The translations under genes and the position numbers were made by a program. From Salmonella enterica subsp. houtenae serovar Houten (GTDB lineage Bacteria; Pseudomonadota; Gammaproteobacteria; Enterobacterales; Enterobacteriaceae), in assembly GCA_900478215.1 (NCBI GenBank), contig LS483478.1, positions 620,001 through 684,000 on the forward strand: 64,000 bases of DNA, written 5' to 3'. Shown piece after piece: positions 33,707 through 42,144 of this stretch. Each line of letters opens with the position of its first letter. Position 1 is the stretch's first letter. Under the pieces are notes generated by a model, which was not told the DNA's origin, ran no database searches, and was given only the letters and a program-made list of their open reading frames with translations.

Positions 33707-34693
33707 GTGAACAGACGTGACTTTATTAAAGCAGCCTCCGGTGGCGCATTGCTGTTGGGCGCCGCGCCGTCCGTCAGCCATGCGGCTGCAGAAAACCGTC
33801 CGCCGATTCCCGGTTCGCTGGGAATGCTGTATGACTCCACCCTGTGCGTAGGCTGCCAGGCCTGCGTCACAAAGTGTCAGGATATCAATTTCCCGGCGCG
33901 TAACCCGGAAGGGGAGCAGACCTGGTCGAACAACGACAAGCTGTCGCCGTATACCAATAACATTATCCAGGTATGGCGCAGCGGCACGGGCGTAAACAAA
34001 GATCAGGAAGAGAACGGCTATGCCTACATCAAGAAACAGTGTATGCACTGCGTCGATCCTAACTGCGTTTCCGTTTGTCCGGTGTCGGCGCTGAAAAAAG
34101 ATCCGAAAACCGGCATCGTCCATTATGACAAAGATGTCTGCACTGGCTGCCGTTACTGTATGGTCGCCTGTCCGTACAACGTACCTAAGTACGATTACAA
34201 CAACCCGTTTGGCGCGCTTCACAAGTGTGAGTTGTGTAACCAGAAAGGCGTTGAGCGTCTGGATAAAGGCGGTTTGCCTGGGTGTGTGGAAGTTTGTCCG
34301 GCAGGGGCCGTCATTTTCGGTACTCGTGAAGAGCTGATGGCGGAAGCGAAAAAACGTCTGGCCCTCAAACCAGGCAGTGAATATCACTATCCGCGCCAGA
34401 CGTTGAAAACGAACGACACCTATCTGCATACGGTGCCTAAATACTACCCACATCTCTACGGTGAAAAAGAGGGCGGTGGTACACAGGTGCTGGTGCTGAC
34501 AGGCGTTCCTTATGAAGATCTGGATCTGCCGAAGCTGGATGACCTTTCAACCGGAGCGCGCTCCGAGCATGTTCAACACACGCTTTATAAAGGCATGATA
34601 CTACCCCTGGCTGCGCTGGCGGGCTTAACCGTGCTGGTTCGTCGTAATAGCAAAAACGACCATCACGATGGAGGAGACGATCATGAGTCATGA
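33707..34693 (+). CDS. hybA: Hydrogenase-2 ferredoxin-type subunit HybA
   Basis: 328-residue periplasm-facing electron carrier. The N-terminal Tat-type signal is NRRDFIKAAS. Four [4Fe-4S] clusters are implied by the Cys groups CVGCQACVTKC, CMHCVDPNCVSVCP, CTGCRYCMVACP and CELCNQKG with CVEVCP. A C-terminal hydrophobic anchor lies near 295-312. It links HybOC to HybB. It starts with GTG at 33707, two bases after the hybO stop, and overlaps hybB by 11 bp. Confidence 0.96.
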   Translation: MNRRDFIKAASGGALLLGAAPSVSHAAAENRPPIPGSLGMLYDSTLCVGCQACVTKCQDINFPARNPEGEQTWSNNDKLSPYTNNIIQVWRSGTGVNKDQEENGYAYIKKQCMHCVDPNCVSVCPVSALKKDPKTGIVHYDKDVCTGCRYCMVACPYNVPKYDYNNPFGALHKCELCNQKGVERLDKGGLPGCVEVCPAGAVIFGTREELMAEAKKRLALKPGSEYHYPRQTLKTNDTYLHTVPKYYPHLYGEKEGGGTQVLVLTGVPYEDLDLPKLDDLSTGARSEHVQHTLYKGMILPLAALAGLTVLVRRNSKNDHHDGGDDHES

Positions 34694-35861
34694 TCCAAAA
34701 CCGCTGGGCGGAAAAATCATCAGTAAACCGGTCATTATCTTTGGACCGTTAATCGTCCTGTGTATGCTCCTTATCGTGAAGCGTCTGGTCTTCGGGTTGG
34801 GCTCCGTTTCCGACCTGAACGGCGGTTTCCCGTGGGGCGTCTGGATTGCCTTTGACCTGTTGATCGGCACCGGCTTTGCCTGCGGCGGCTGGGCGTTGGC
34901 ATGGGCGGTGTATGTCTTTAACCGTGGGCAATATCATCCGTTGGTGCGCCCGGCGTTGCTGGCAAGCTTGTTTGGCTACTCGCTGGGCGGCCTGTCGATC
35001 ACTATCGACGTCGGTCGTTACTGGAACCTGCCGTACTTCTACATTCCAGGTCACTTCAACGTGAACTCGGTACTGTTTGAGACGGCGGTCTGTATGACCA
35101 TCTACATCGGCGTGATGGCGCTGGAGTTTGCGCCTGCCCTGTTTGAACGTCTGGGCTGGAAAGTATCGCTCAAACGTCTGAATAAGGTGATGTTCTTTAT
35201 TATCGCGTTGGGCGCGCTGTTGCCAACGATGCACCAGTCTTCAATGGGGTCATTGATGATCTCGGCGGGCTATAAAGTGCATCCGCTATGGCAAAGCTAT
35301 GAAATGCTGCCGCTGTTCTCGGTTCTGACCGCCTTTATCATGGGCTTCTCCATTGTCATATTTGAGGGTTCACTGGTTCAGGCAGGCCTGAAAGGAAAGG
35401 GTCCGGACGAGAAAAATCTGTTTGTTAAGCTGACGAATACCATCAGCGTGCTGCTGGCGATTTTCGTCGTCCTGCGCTTTGGCGAGCTGATTTATCGTGA
35501 CAAGCTGTCCTATGCGTTTGCCGGCGATTTTTACTCCGCCATGTTCTGGATTGAAGTCGTCCTGATGGTCTTCCCGTTAGTGGTGCTGCGTGTGGCGAAA
35601 CTGCGTAATGACTCTCGTATGCTGTACCTGTCGGCGCTGAGCGCGCTGTTGGGCTGCGCGACGTGGCGTCTGACCTATTCGCTGGTGGCATTCAACCCGG
35701 GCGGCGGCTACCACTACTTCCCAACCTGGGAAGAACTGTTGATTTCTATTGGTTTTGTGGCTATTGAGATTTGTGCATACATCGTACTCATTCGTCTACT
35801 GCCGATACTTCCTCCTTTAAAACAAAACGATCATAATCGTCATGAGGCGAGCAAAGCATGA
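34683..35861 (+). CDS. hybB: Hydrogenase-2 membrane subunit HybB
   Basis: 392-residue NrfD/PsrC-family integral membrane protein with about ten transmembrane helices that couples HybA to the menaquinone pool. Characteristic segments are GGFPWGVWIAFDLLIGTGFACGGWA and the late GGGYHYFPTWEELLIS. The frame extends to 34668, but ATG 34683 gives the E. coli length and has GGAGGAGACGATC-type SD just upstream. It overlaps hybA by 11 bp and hybC by 4 bp. Confidence 0.96.
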   Translation: MSHDPKPLGGKIISKPVIIFGPLIVLCMLLIVKRLVFGLGSVSDLNGGFPWGVWIAFDLLIGTGFACGGWALAWAVYVFNRGQYHPLVRPALLASLFGYSLGGLSITIDVGRYWNLPYFYIPGHFNVNSVLFETAVCMTIYIGVMALEFAPALFERLGWKVSLKRLNKVMFFIIALGALLPTMHQSSMGSLMISAGYKVHPLWQSYEMLPLFSVLTAFIMGFSIVIFEGSLVQAGLKGKGPDEKNLFVKLTNTISVLLAIFVVLRFGELIYRDKLSYAFAGDFYSAMFWIEVVLMVFPLVVLRVAKLRNDSRMLYLSALSALLGCATWRLTYSLVAFNPGGGYHYFPTWEELLISIGFVAIEICAYIVLIRLLPILPPLKQNDHNRHEASKA

Positions 35862-37561
35862 GCCAGAGAATTACTATTGATCCTGTAACCCGTATTGAGG
35901 GTCATTTACGCATTGACTGCGAAATTGAGAACGGCGTCGTATCCAAAGCATGGGCGTCCGGCACCATGTGGCGCGGTATGGAAGAGATTGTGAAGAACCG
36001 CGATCCGCGCGATGCGTGGATGATTGTTCAGCGTATTTGCGGCGTTTGTACGACAACTCACGCGATCTCCTCCGTTCGTGCGGCGGAAAGCGCGCTGAAT
36101 ATCGATGTTCCCGTCAACGCGCAGTATATCCGTAACATTATTCTGGCGGCGCATACCACCCATGACCACATTGTCCACTTCTACCAGCTCTCTGCGTTGG
36201 ACTGGGTGGATATTACCTCTGCGCTGAAAGCCGATCCGGCAAAAGCCTCTGCGATGCTGGATGGCGTGTCGAGCTGGCACCTGAACAGCACGCAAGAGTT
36301 CACGAAAGTTCAGAACAAGATCAAGGATCTTGTCGCTAGCGGTCAGTTGGGTATTTTCGCCAATGGCTACTGGGGACACCCGGCAATGCAGTTACCGCCG
36401 GAGGTCAACCTGATTGCGGTCGCCCACTATTTGCAGGCGCTGGAATGTCAGCGTGACGCTAACCGCGTGGTGGCGTTGCTGGGCGGTAAATCGCCGCACA
36501 TCCAGAACCTGGCAGTCGGTGGGGTAGCGAACCCGATCAATCTCGACAGCATTGGTACGCTGAACCTTGAACGCCTGATGTACATCAAATCGTTTATCGA
36601 TAAGCTGAGCGATTTTGTCGAGCAGGTGTATAAAGTGGATACCGCGGTGATCGCGGCCTACTATCCGGAATGGCTGGAGCGCGGCAAAGGCGCGGTGAAC
36701 TACCTGAGCGCGCCGGAATTTCCGACCGACGGTAAAAACGGTAGTTTTCTGTTCCCGGGCGGTTACATTACCAATGCCGATCTGTCGACATACCGTCCGA
36801 TCACCTCTCACTCCGATGAGTTCCTGATTAAAGGTATTCAGGAGAGCGCGAAGCACGCCTGGTATAAAGATGAAGCGCCGCAGGCGCCGTGGGAAGGCAC
36901 CACGATTCCGGCTTACGACGGTTGGTCGGATGACGGTAAATACTCATGGGTTAAGTCGCCGACATTCTACGGCAAAACTGTAGAAGTCGGGCCGCTGGCG
37001 AACATGCTGTGTAAACTGGCCGCCGGTCGTGAATCCACGCAGACTAAGCTCAATGAAATCATTGCGCTTTATCAGAAGCTGACCGGCAAAACGCTGGAAA
37101 TGGCGCAACTTCACTCTACGCTGGGTCGTATCATCGGGCGTACCGTTCACTGTTGTGAACTGCAAAACGTATTGCAGGATCAATACAACGCGCTGATTGT
37201 GAATATCGGCAAAGGCGATTACACCACTTTTGTGAAGCCGAACATTCCGGCGACGGGTGAGTTCAAAGGCGTGGGCTTCCTGGAGGCGCCGCGCGGTATG
37301 CTGTCTCACTGGATGGTGATTAAAGACGGCATTATCAGTAACTATCAGGCGGTGGTGCCATCGACCTGGAACTCAGGTCCGCGTAACTTCAACGATGATG
37401 TGGGGCCGTACGAACAGTCGCTGGTCGGCACGCCGATCGCCGATCCGGCTAAGCCGCTGGAAGTGGTACGTACGATTCACTCCTTCGACCCTTGCATGGC
37501 GTGCGCGGTGCACGTGGTGGACGCCGATGGCAATGAAGTCGTCTCGGTGAAGGTTTTGTAA
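35858..37561 (+). CDS. hybC: Hydrogenase-2 large subunit
   Basis: 567-residue catalytic [NiFe] subunit. The Ni-Fe ligand pairs are RICGVCTTTH (Cys61, Cys64) and DPCMACAVH (Cys546, Cys549). His552 precedes a 15-residue C-terminal peptide that HybD removes after nickel insertion. Exported with HybO by Tat. It overlaps hybB by 4 bp and hybD by 1 bp (TAATG), so the structural and maturation genes are tightly coupled. All key residues are present, so it should be functional. Confidence 0.98.
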   Translation: MSQRITIDPVTRIEGHLRIDCEIENGVVSKAWASGTMWRGMEEIVKNRDPRDAWMIVQRICGVCTTTHAISSVRAAESALNIDVPVNAQYIRNIILAAHTTHDHIVHFYQLSALDWVDITSALKADPAKASAMLDGVSSWHLNSTQEFTKVQNKIKDLVASGQLGIFANGYWGHPAMQLPPEVNLIAVAHYLQALECQRDANRVVALLGGKSPHIQNLAVGGVANPINLDSIGTLNLERLMYIKSFIDKLSDFVEQVYKVDTAVIAAYYPEWLERGKGAVNYLSAPEFPTDGKNGSFLFPGGYITNADLSTYRPITSHSDEFLIKGIQESAKHAWYKDEAPQAPWEGTTIPAYDGWSDDGKYSWVKSPTFYGKTVEVGPLANMLCKLAAGRESTQTKLNEIIALYQKLTGKTLEMAQLHSTLGRIIGRTVHCCELQNVLQDQYNALIVNIGKGDYTTFVKPNIPATGEFKGVGFLEAPRGMLSHWMVIKDGIISNYQAVVPSTWNSGPRNFNDDVGPYEQSLVGTPIADPAKPLEVVRTIHSFDPCMACAVHVVDADGNEVVSVKVL

Positions 37562-38055
37562 TGCGGATATTAGTCTTAGGGGTCGGCAATATTTTGCTGA
37601 CCGATGAAGCCATCGGGGTGCGTATTGTTGAAGCGTTAGAGCAACGATACACCCTGCCGGATTTCGTTGAGATTCTGGATGGCGGTACGGCGGGAATGGA
37701 ACTTCTTGGCGATATGGCGAGTCGGGATCATTTGATTATTGCCGACGCCATCGTGTCGAAAAAGAACGCGCCGGGAACCATTATGGTACTGCGCGACGAT
37801 GAAGTTCCGGCGCTGTTCACCAACAAAATCTCCCCCCATCAGCTTGGACTGGCCGACGTATTGTCGGCCCTCCGCTTTACCGGCGAGTTTCCGAAGAAAC
37901 TGACCCTGGTCGGCGTTATTCCACAGTCGCTGGAACCGCACATCGGCTTAACGCCAACCGTAGAAGCGATGATTGAGCCTGCACTTGAGCAGGTTCTTGC
38001 CGCGCTGCGTGAATCCGGCGTCGAAGCAATTCCTAAGGAGACGGCGCATGTCTGA
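37561..38055 (+). CDS. hybD: Hydrogenase-2 maturation endopeptidase HybD
   Basis: 164-residue HycI/HybD-family protease that cleaves the C-terminal peptide of pre-HybC. The N-terminal LVLGVGNILLTDEAIG and GGTAGMELLGD motifs are present, and the nickel-sensing residues Glu16, Asp62 and His93 are all seen. It starts in TAATG, overlapping hybC by one base, and overlaps hybE by 8 bp. Confidence 0.97.
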   Translation: MRILVLGVGNILLTDEAIGVRIVEALEQRYTLPDFVEILDGGTAGMELLGDMASRDHLIIADAIVSKKNAPGTIMVLRDDEVPALFTNKISPHQLGLADVLSALRFTGEFPKKLTLVGVIPQSLEPHIGLTPTVEAMIEPALEQVLAALRESGVEAIPKETAHV

Positions 38056-38536
38056 AGAACTTTCGGGATTCGACACGGCGCCCGTCGCCCGGGTTCAGGC
38101 GGCGTTTGAAGAGATAGCCCATCGTTCGATGCACGATCTTTCGTTTCTGCATCCGAATATGCCGGTGCATGTCTCTGATTTTACGTTGTTTGAAGGGCAA
38201 TGGACGGGTACGGTAATTACGCCGTGGATGTTAAGCGCATTAATCTTCCCTGGCCCGGATCAGCTCTGGCCAGTGCGAACCGTCGGTGAAAAACTCGGTC
38301 TGCAATTGCCTTATGGCACGATGACTTTTACCGTTGGCGAACTGGAAGGCGTTTCGCAATATCTCGCCTGCTCGTTGATGTCGCCGCTTTCCCGTAGCCT
38401 GTCGCCGGAAGAGGGCGTCCGGTTGGCGGATGACTGCGCGCGGATGCTGTTATCCCTGCCGGTAAGCCATCCTGATGCGCCGCAGACAAGCCGGCGTGCG
38501 TTGCTGTTTGGCCGTCGGAGCTGTGAGAATGCATGA
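38048..38536 (+). CDS. hybE: Hydrogenase-2 assembly chaperone HybE
   Basis: 162-residue chaperone of the HyaE/HybE-type pair that binds the HybO Tat signal and large subunit to prevent premature export. Typical segments are MHDLSFLHPNMPVHV and LPYGTMTFTVGELEG. The frame is open to 37973, but ATG 38048 gives the E. coli length and the usual short overlap with hybD. It overlaps the hybF start by 8 bp. Confidence 0.95.
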   Translation: MSEELSGFDTAPVARVQAAFEEIAHRSMHDLSFLHPNMPVHVSDFTLFEGQWTGTVITPWMLSALIFPGPDQLWPVRTVGEKLGLQLPYGTMTFTVGELEGVSQYLACSLMSPLSRSLSPEEGVRLADDCARMLLSLPVSHPDAPQTSRRALLFGRRSCENA

Positions 38537-38870
38537 GCTGTCCCTTTGCCAAAGCGCCGTTGAAATTATTCAGCAGCAGGCAGAACAGCACGGCGTGGCG
38601 CGCGTTACCGGCGTATGGCTGGAGATTGGCGCGCTTTCGTGCGTTGAAGAGCGCGCGGTTCGTTTCAGCTTTGACATCGCCTGCCAGGGGACGTTAGCGC
38701 AAGGGTGCGAATTGCACATCGACTACAGACCGGCCCAGGCCTGGTGCTGGGATTGCAGTCAGGTGGTGGAAATTCTCAGGCATGACGCGCAATGTCCGCA
38801 TTGCCATGGCGATCGCCTGCGGGTGGATGCCGGCGATTCGTTGAAAGTAAAAAGTATTGAGGTCGAATAA
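38529..38870 (+). CDS. hybF: Hydrogenase nickel incorporation protein HybF (HypA family)
   Basis: 113-residue HypA-family nickel chaperone for hydrogenase maturation. Nickel is bound through the N-terminal Met1-His2-Glu3. The zinc site is two Cys-x2-Cys pairs: Cys73/Cys76 (CWDC) and Cys89/Cys92 (CPHC). Translation is from ATG 38529 inside the hybE 3' end; the longer frame to 38475 would lose the required N-terminal MHE. Confidence 0.96.
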   Translation: MHELSLCQSAVEIIQQQAEQHGVARVTGVWLEIGALSCVEERAVRFSFDIACQGTLAQGCELHIDYRPAQAWCWDCSQVVEILRHDAQCPHCHGDRLRVDAGDSLKVKSIEVE

Positions 38871-38897
38871 CCCGCATTTTATTTCAGGTGGTTAATT

Positions 38898-39146
38898 ATG
38901 TGTATTGGCGTCCCCGGTCAGGTGCTGGCCGTCGGTGATGATATTCACCAGCTTGCGCAGGTGGAAGTGTGTGGCATCAAACGTGATGTCAATATTGCTC
39001 TGATTTGTGAAGGTAAGCCAGCCGAGTTGATAGGGCAATGGGTATTGGTACACGTTGGTTTTGCGATGAGCATTATTGACGAAGACGAAGCGAAAGCCAC
39101 GTTAGATGCGCTGCGCCGCATGGAGTATGACATCACCAGCGCGTGA
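38898..39146 (+). CDS. hybG: Hydrogenase maturation chaperone HybG (HypC family)
   Basis: 82-residue HypC-family protein that carries the Fe(CN)2CO unit with HypD and delivers it to the large subunit. The N-terminal Met-Cys-Ile-Gly-Val-Pro-Gly holds the essential Cys2. It lies 27 bp after hybF with SD CAGGTGG and is the last gene of hybOABCDEFG. The spacer after it (39147-39221) carries the promoter and ModE-like site of the next unit. Confidence 0.96.
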   Translation: MCIGVPGQVLAVGDDIHQLAQVEVCGIKRDVNIALICEGKPAELIGQWVLVHVGFAMSIIDEDEAKATLDALRRMEYDITSA

Positions 39147-39178
39147 TCCCTTAATCACCTCTATTATATCGCTCTATA

Positions 39179-39206
39179 ATCGTTGTATAATTATTTATAT
39201 ATCGAT
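39179..39206. promoter_or_regulatory. ModE-like operator with embedded -10 elements
   Basis: ATCGTTGTATA (39179-39189), six bases, TATATATCGAT (39196-39206) is an almost exact copy of the ModE consensus ATCGNTATATA-N6-TATATANCGAT. A further half-site, ATCGCTCTATA, precedes it at 39168-39178. TATAAT occurs at 39175-39180 and 39186-39191, so the operator covers a promoter. It ends 15 bp before the start of the solute-binding protein gene. Confidence 0.78.
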
Positions 39207-39221
39207 TATGGGGCGAAACCT

Positions 39222-40274
39222 ATGAATAAATTTTTGCGCCAGCTCTCTCTGCTGGCGTTGCTTTTTTGCTGGCCGTTAATGTCACAGGCGGCGCGTACTT
39301 TTACCGACCAAATTGGCCGCCAGGTCACGGTTCCGGATACCGTCGACAGAGTGGTGGTGCTCCAGCATCAAACGCTCAATCTCCTTGTACAGATGAATGC
39401 CACTGACAAAATCGTTGGGGTCATGGCGAACTGGAAACAGCAATTAGGCGACGGCTATGCGCGACTGGCGCCGGAACTGGCGAAAAAAGCCTCGCTGGGT
39501 GATCTAACGCACGTTGATCCTGAAAAACTGGTGGCGCTGCACCCGCAGGTGGTGTTTGTCACGAATTACGCTCCGCAGGAGATGATCGACAAGATCAGCA
39601 GTCTCGGCATTCCGGTGGTGGCGATTTCGCTGCGCCATGATGTTGCTGGCGAGCAGGCTAAAATGAACCCGACCATAGCGGATGAGGAGCAGGCTTACGA
39701 TCGCGGATTGCGTGAAGGAATCGCGCTGATTGGCGATATCGTCAATAAACCGCAGGAGGCGAAAGCGCTTATTGAGGCGATGGATAAAGGTCGCAAGATG
39801 GTCAGTGACCGGTTGCAGTCGGTTCCTGAAAATGAGCGGGTTCGCGCCTATATGGCGAATCCGGAACTGACCACCTACGGTTCCGGTAAATATACCGGTC
39901 TGATGATGGCCCATGCGGGGGCACTCAATGTGGCGGCATCCACCGTGAAGGGGTTTAAGCAGGTAACACTGGAGCAGGTGATCGCTTGGGATCCACAGGT
40001 GATCTTTGTCCAGAATCGCTATCCAAAGGTCGTCAATGAGATCCTGCAAAATCCCCAGTGGCAGGTTATTGACGCGGTGAAGCATCATCGGGTTTACCTG
40101 ATGCCTGATTATGCCAAAGCCTGGGGATATCCGATGCCGGAGGCGGTGGGAATCGGCGAACTGTGGATGGCGAAAAAGCTTTATCCGGAAAAATTCCACG
40201 ATATTGACATGCAAAAGGCCGCTAACGACTGGTATCAACGTTTTTACCGTACTGACTATCAGGGCGTACAGTGA
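39222..40274 (+). CDS. Class III (TroA/BtuF-like) periplasmic solute-binding protein
   Basis: 350-residue secreted binding protein. The signal peptide is at residues 1-26 (hydrophobic LSLLALLFCWPLMSQA then Ala-Arg). The mature part has the two-lobe fold of metal-chelate, B12 and MolA-type binding proteins: FTDQIGRQVTVPDTVDRVVVL at its start, HVDPEKLVALHPQVVFVT in the middle and AWDPQVIFVQNRYP in lobe 2. Because a ModE-like operator precedes it and a ModA-like gene follows it, I infer a molybdate or tungstate ligand, like Haemophilus MolA. The frame extends to 39183 inside the operator; ATG 39222 starts the signal peptide. No permease or ATPase gene is adjacent. Confidence 0.82.
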   Translation: MNKFLRQLSLLALLFCWPLMSQAARTFTDQIGRQVTVPDTVDRVVVLQHQTLNLLVQMNATDKIVGVMANWKQQLGDGYARLAPELAKKASLGDLTHVDPEKLVALHPQVVFVTNYAPQEMIDKISSLGIPVVAISLRHDVAGEQAKMNPTIADEEQAYDRGLREGIALIGDIVNKPQEAKALIEAMDKGRKMVSDRLQSVPENERVRAYMANPELTTYGSGKYTGLMMAHAGALNVAASTVKGFKQVTLEQVIAWDPQVIFVQNRYPKVVNEILQNPQWQVIDAVKHHRVYLMPDYAKAWGYPMPEAVGIGELWMAKKLYPEKFHDIDMQKAANDWYQRFYRTDYQGVQ

Positions 40275-40984
40275 TGCGAATACTGGCAGCGGGGAGCTTG
40301 CGCGCCGTCTGGCCACAGCTAATGGCGGCGTTTCAGATGGATGCGGTATGTGATTTCGGTCCGGCGGGGCTGTTACGTGAACGCATCGAAGCAGGCGAAG
40401 CGTGCGACTTTTTTGCTTCGGCGAACCTGGCACATCCGCAGGCGCTGCTGGAGACCGGGCAGGCGCTGCGAGTCGCGCCTTTTACGACGAACCGTTTGTG
40501 TCTGAGCGTGCGAGCGCAGGCGATGCGTGAAGGCGAGGACTGGCTGTCGCTATTAACCCGGCGGGATCTGCGGATCGGCATATCAACAGCAGGTTGCGAT
40601 CCTTCCGGCGATTATACGCAGCAGCTTTTTTCGCGGATGGGCAACGAGGGCGAAGCGGTCCGAAAACGCGCGGTAGCGCTGGTTGGCGGCAGACAGACTT
40701 TGCCGTTACCGGCGGGGCGGCTGGCGGCGGAATGGCTCATCAATCATGATTACACCGATATCTTTATCGGCTATGCCAGCTATGCTCCCAGGCTGCGGCG
40801 GGTTAATTCGCTACGAGTGGTTGATATCCCGGAACCTTATAATCCCGTGGCTGAATATGGCTTTGCCTGCCTGAGCGAGCAGGGAAAAACGCTTGCCGAC
40901 TTTTTACTGTCAGCACGGGCGAGGTTGATTCTCATGCAACATGGGTTTAGTGAAGCGCCGAATATCACAAACACGCAGGGCTGA
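40274..40984 (+). CDS. ModA-like oxyanion-binding protein
   Basis: 236 residues. It resembles molybdate-type substrate-binding proteins: ILAAGSLRAVWPQL (residues 3-16) matches the ModA Ala-Ala-Ser-Leu oxyanion loop, followed by DFGPAGLLRERIEAGEACDFFASANLAHPQAL. It lacks an obvious N-terminal signal peptide, which is odd for a ModA-type protein and suggests a cytoplasmic role (sensor, sequestering protein) or a degenerate signal. The ATG (40274) overlaps the upstream TGA by one base; a GTG at 40271 is also possible. It forms a two-gene unit with the class III binding protein and ends at a REP element. Confidence 0.78.
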   Translation: MRILAAGSLRAVWPQLMAAFQMDAVCDFGPAGLLRERIEAGEACDFFASANLAHPQALLETGQALRVAPFTTNRLCLSVRAQAMREGEDWLSLLTRRDLRIGISTAGCDPSGDYTQQLFSRMGNEGEAVRKRAVALVGGRQTLPLPAGRLAAEWLINHDYTDIFIGYASYAPRLRRVNSLRVVDIPEPYNPVAEYGFACLSEQGKTLADFLLSARARLILMQHGFSEAPNITNTQG

Positions 40985-41007
40985 TAAGCGAAGGCTATCA
41001 GGCAATA

Positions 41008-41045
41008 TAATGCCGGATGACGACATCAAAATCTCATCCGGCATC
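41008..41045. repeat. REP element after the ModA-like gene
   Basis: ATGCCGGATGA (41010-41020) and TCATCCGGCAT (41034-41044) flank a 13-base loop, with CTGATAAGCGAAGGCTATCAGG just before (40981-41002). These are REP-type palindromes between convergent genes. Confidence 0.7.
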
Positions 41046-41050
41046 ATGGC

Positions 41051-41917
41051 TTAGCGCTGACGCTTGTCTTCGGTATTGGTATCAAAATCACTGGCGTCAT
41101 GGCGTTCGTGAAGCTGTTCGTTCAATGGGCCGTTGGTCCGGTTGACAATGCGCCCCCGCTTTACCGCCGGACGTTCGGCTACCTGTTTCGCCCAGCGTTG
41201 TACGTTTTGATAACTTCCGGCATCCAGAAACTCCGCTGCATCATAGACATTCCCCAGCACCACGTTGCCAAACCACGGCCAGATGGCCATATCGGCAATG
41301 GTGTACTCTTCTCCCGCGACATACGGGTTGTGAGCTAACTGCTTATCCAGCACGTCCAGCAGACGCTTGGCTTCCATGGTGAAGCGATTAATGGCGTACT
41401 CAATTTTTACCGGCGCATAATGATAGAAATGACCGAAACCGCCGCCGAGGAACGGCGCCGCGCCCTGTAGCCAGAACAGCCAGTTAAGGGTTTCTGTGCG
41501 CTTAGCCAGATCCTGCGGCAGGAAATGGCCAAACTTATCCGCCAGATAAACAAGAATCGCGCCCGACTCAAAAACCCGAATCGGCGGGTTGTGTGAGTTA
41601 TCGCGCAGCGCCGGGATTTTTGAGTTTGGATTGATGTCAACAAAGCCGCTGGAGAACTGATCGCCCTCGCCGATGCGAATCAACCAGGCGTCATATTCGG
41701 CGCCGGTCACGCCCAGCGCCAGCAGCTCTTCCAGCATAATGGTCACTTTTTGGCCGTTAGGCGTTCCCAGCGAATAGAGCTGTAACGGATGTTTGCCAAC
41801 GGGCAGCGTTTTGTCGTGCGTCGGGCCGGAAACCGGGCGATTAATGTTAGCGAACGCGCCGCCGCCGGATTTATCCCACGTCCAGACTTTTGCGGGTTGA
41901 TAAGTATTATCTGCCAT
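41051..41917 (-). CDS. yghU: Glutathione S-transferase-like disulfide reductase YghU
   Basis: 288-residue nu-class GST-like protein. E. coli YghU binds two glutathiones and reduces disulfide bonds. An extended N-terminus (about 1-40) precedes a thioredoxin-like domain with LYSLGTPNGQKVTIMLEELLALG. The SKIPALRD and FESGAILVYLADKFG motifs bind glutathione. The C-terminal helical domain holds NPYVAGEEYTIADMAIWPWFG. It is divergent from the glutathionylspermidine gene, which makes functional sense in thiol metabolism. Confidence 0.95.
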   Translation of the reverse strand: MADNTYQPAKVWTWDKSGGGAFANINRPVSGPTHDKTLPVGKHPLQLYSLGTPNGQKVTIMLEELLALGVTGAEYDAWLIRIGEGDQFSSGFVDINPNSKIPALRDNSHNPPIRVFESGAILVYLADKFGHFLPQDLAKRTETLNWLFWLQGAAPFLGGGFGHFYHYAPVKIEYAINRFTMEAKRLLDVLDKQLAHNPYVAGEEYTIADMAIWPWFGNVVLGNVYDAAEFLDAGSYQNVQRWAKQVAERPAVKRGRIVNRTNGPLNEQLHERHDASDFDTNTEDKRQR

Positions 41918-42144
41918 ATTGACCTGCCTTCACAGTGGTGGTGTTGAAGCAGTGTAGCAGTTTGCTAACCGGACATTTAACCGATTGGGACATTCCGGCG
42001 AGTGAAATTTTAACCTTCTGGCCTCAGTGTGCCTTATTGAGGTGTATGATTATGTCGACCTCTGTCCGGTTAGTGTCACAGAGCAGACAATCAGAGCGAA
42101 ATCACGCCAGGCTGCTCAGGCGGTATTGTTTTGAGGTAAGGTGC

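Noticed and set aside
39504..40433. 309-aa antisense frame under the solute-binding protein gene
   Set aside because: The sense frame has a signal peptide and family motifs; the antisense product has none.
41935..42144. N-terminal extension of the gss frame
   Set aside because: It overlaps the divergent promoter with yghU, lacks homology, and the ATG at 42145 has the SD and gives the family length.
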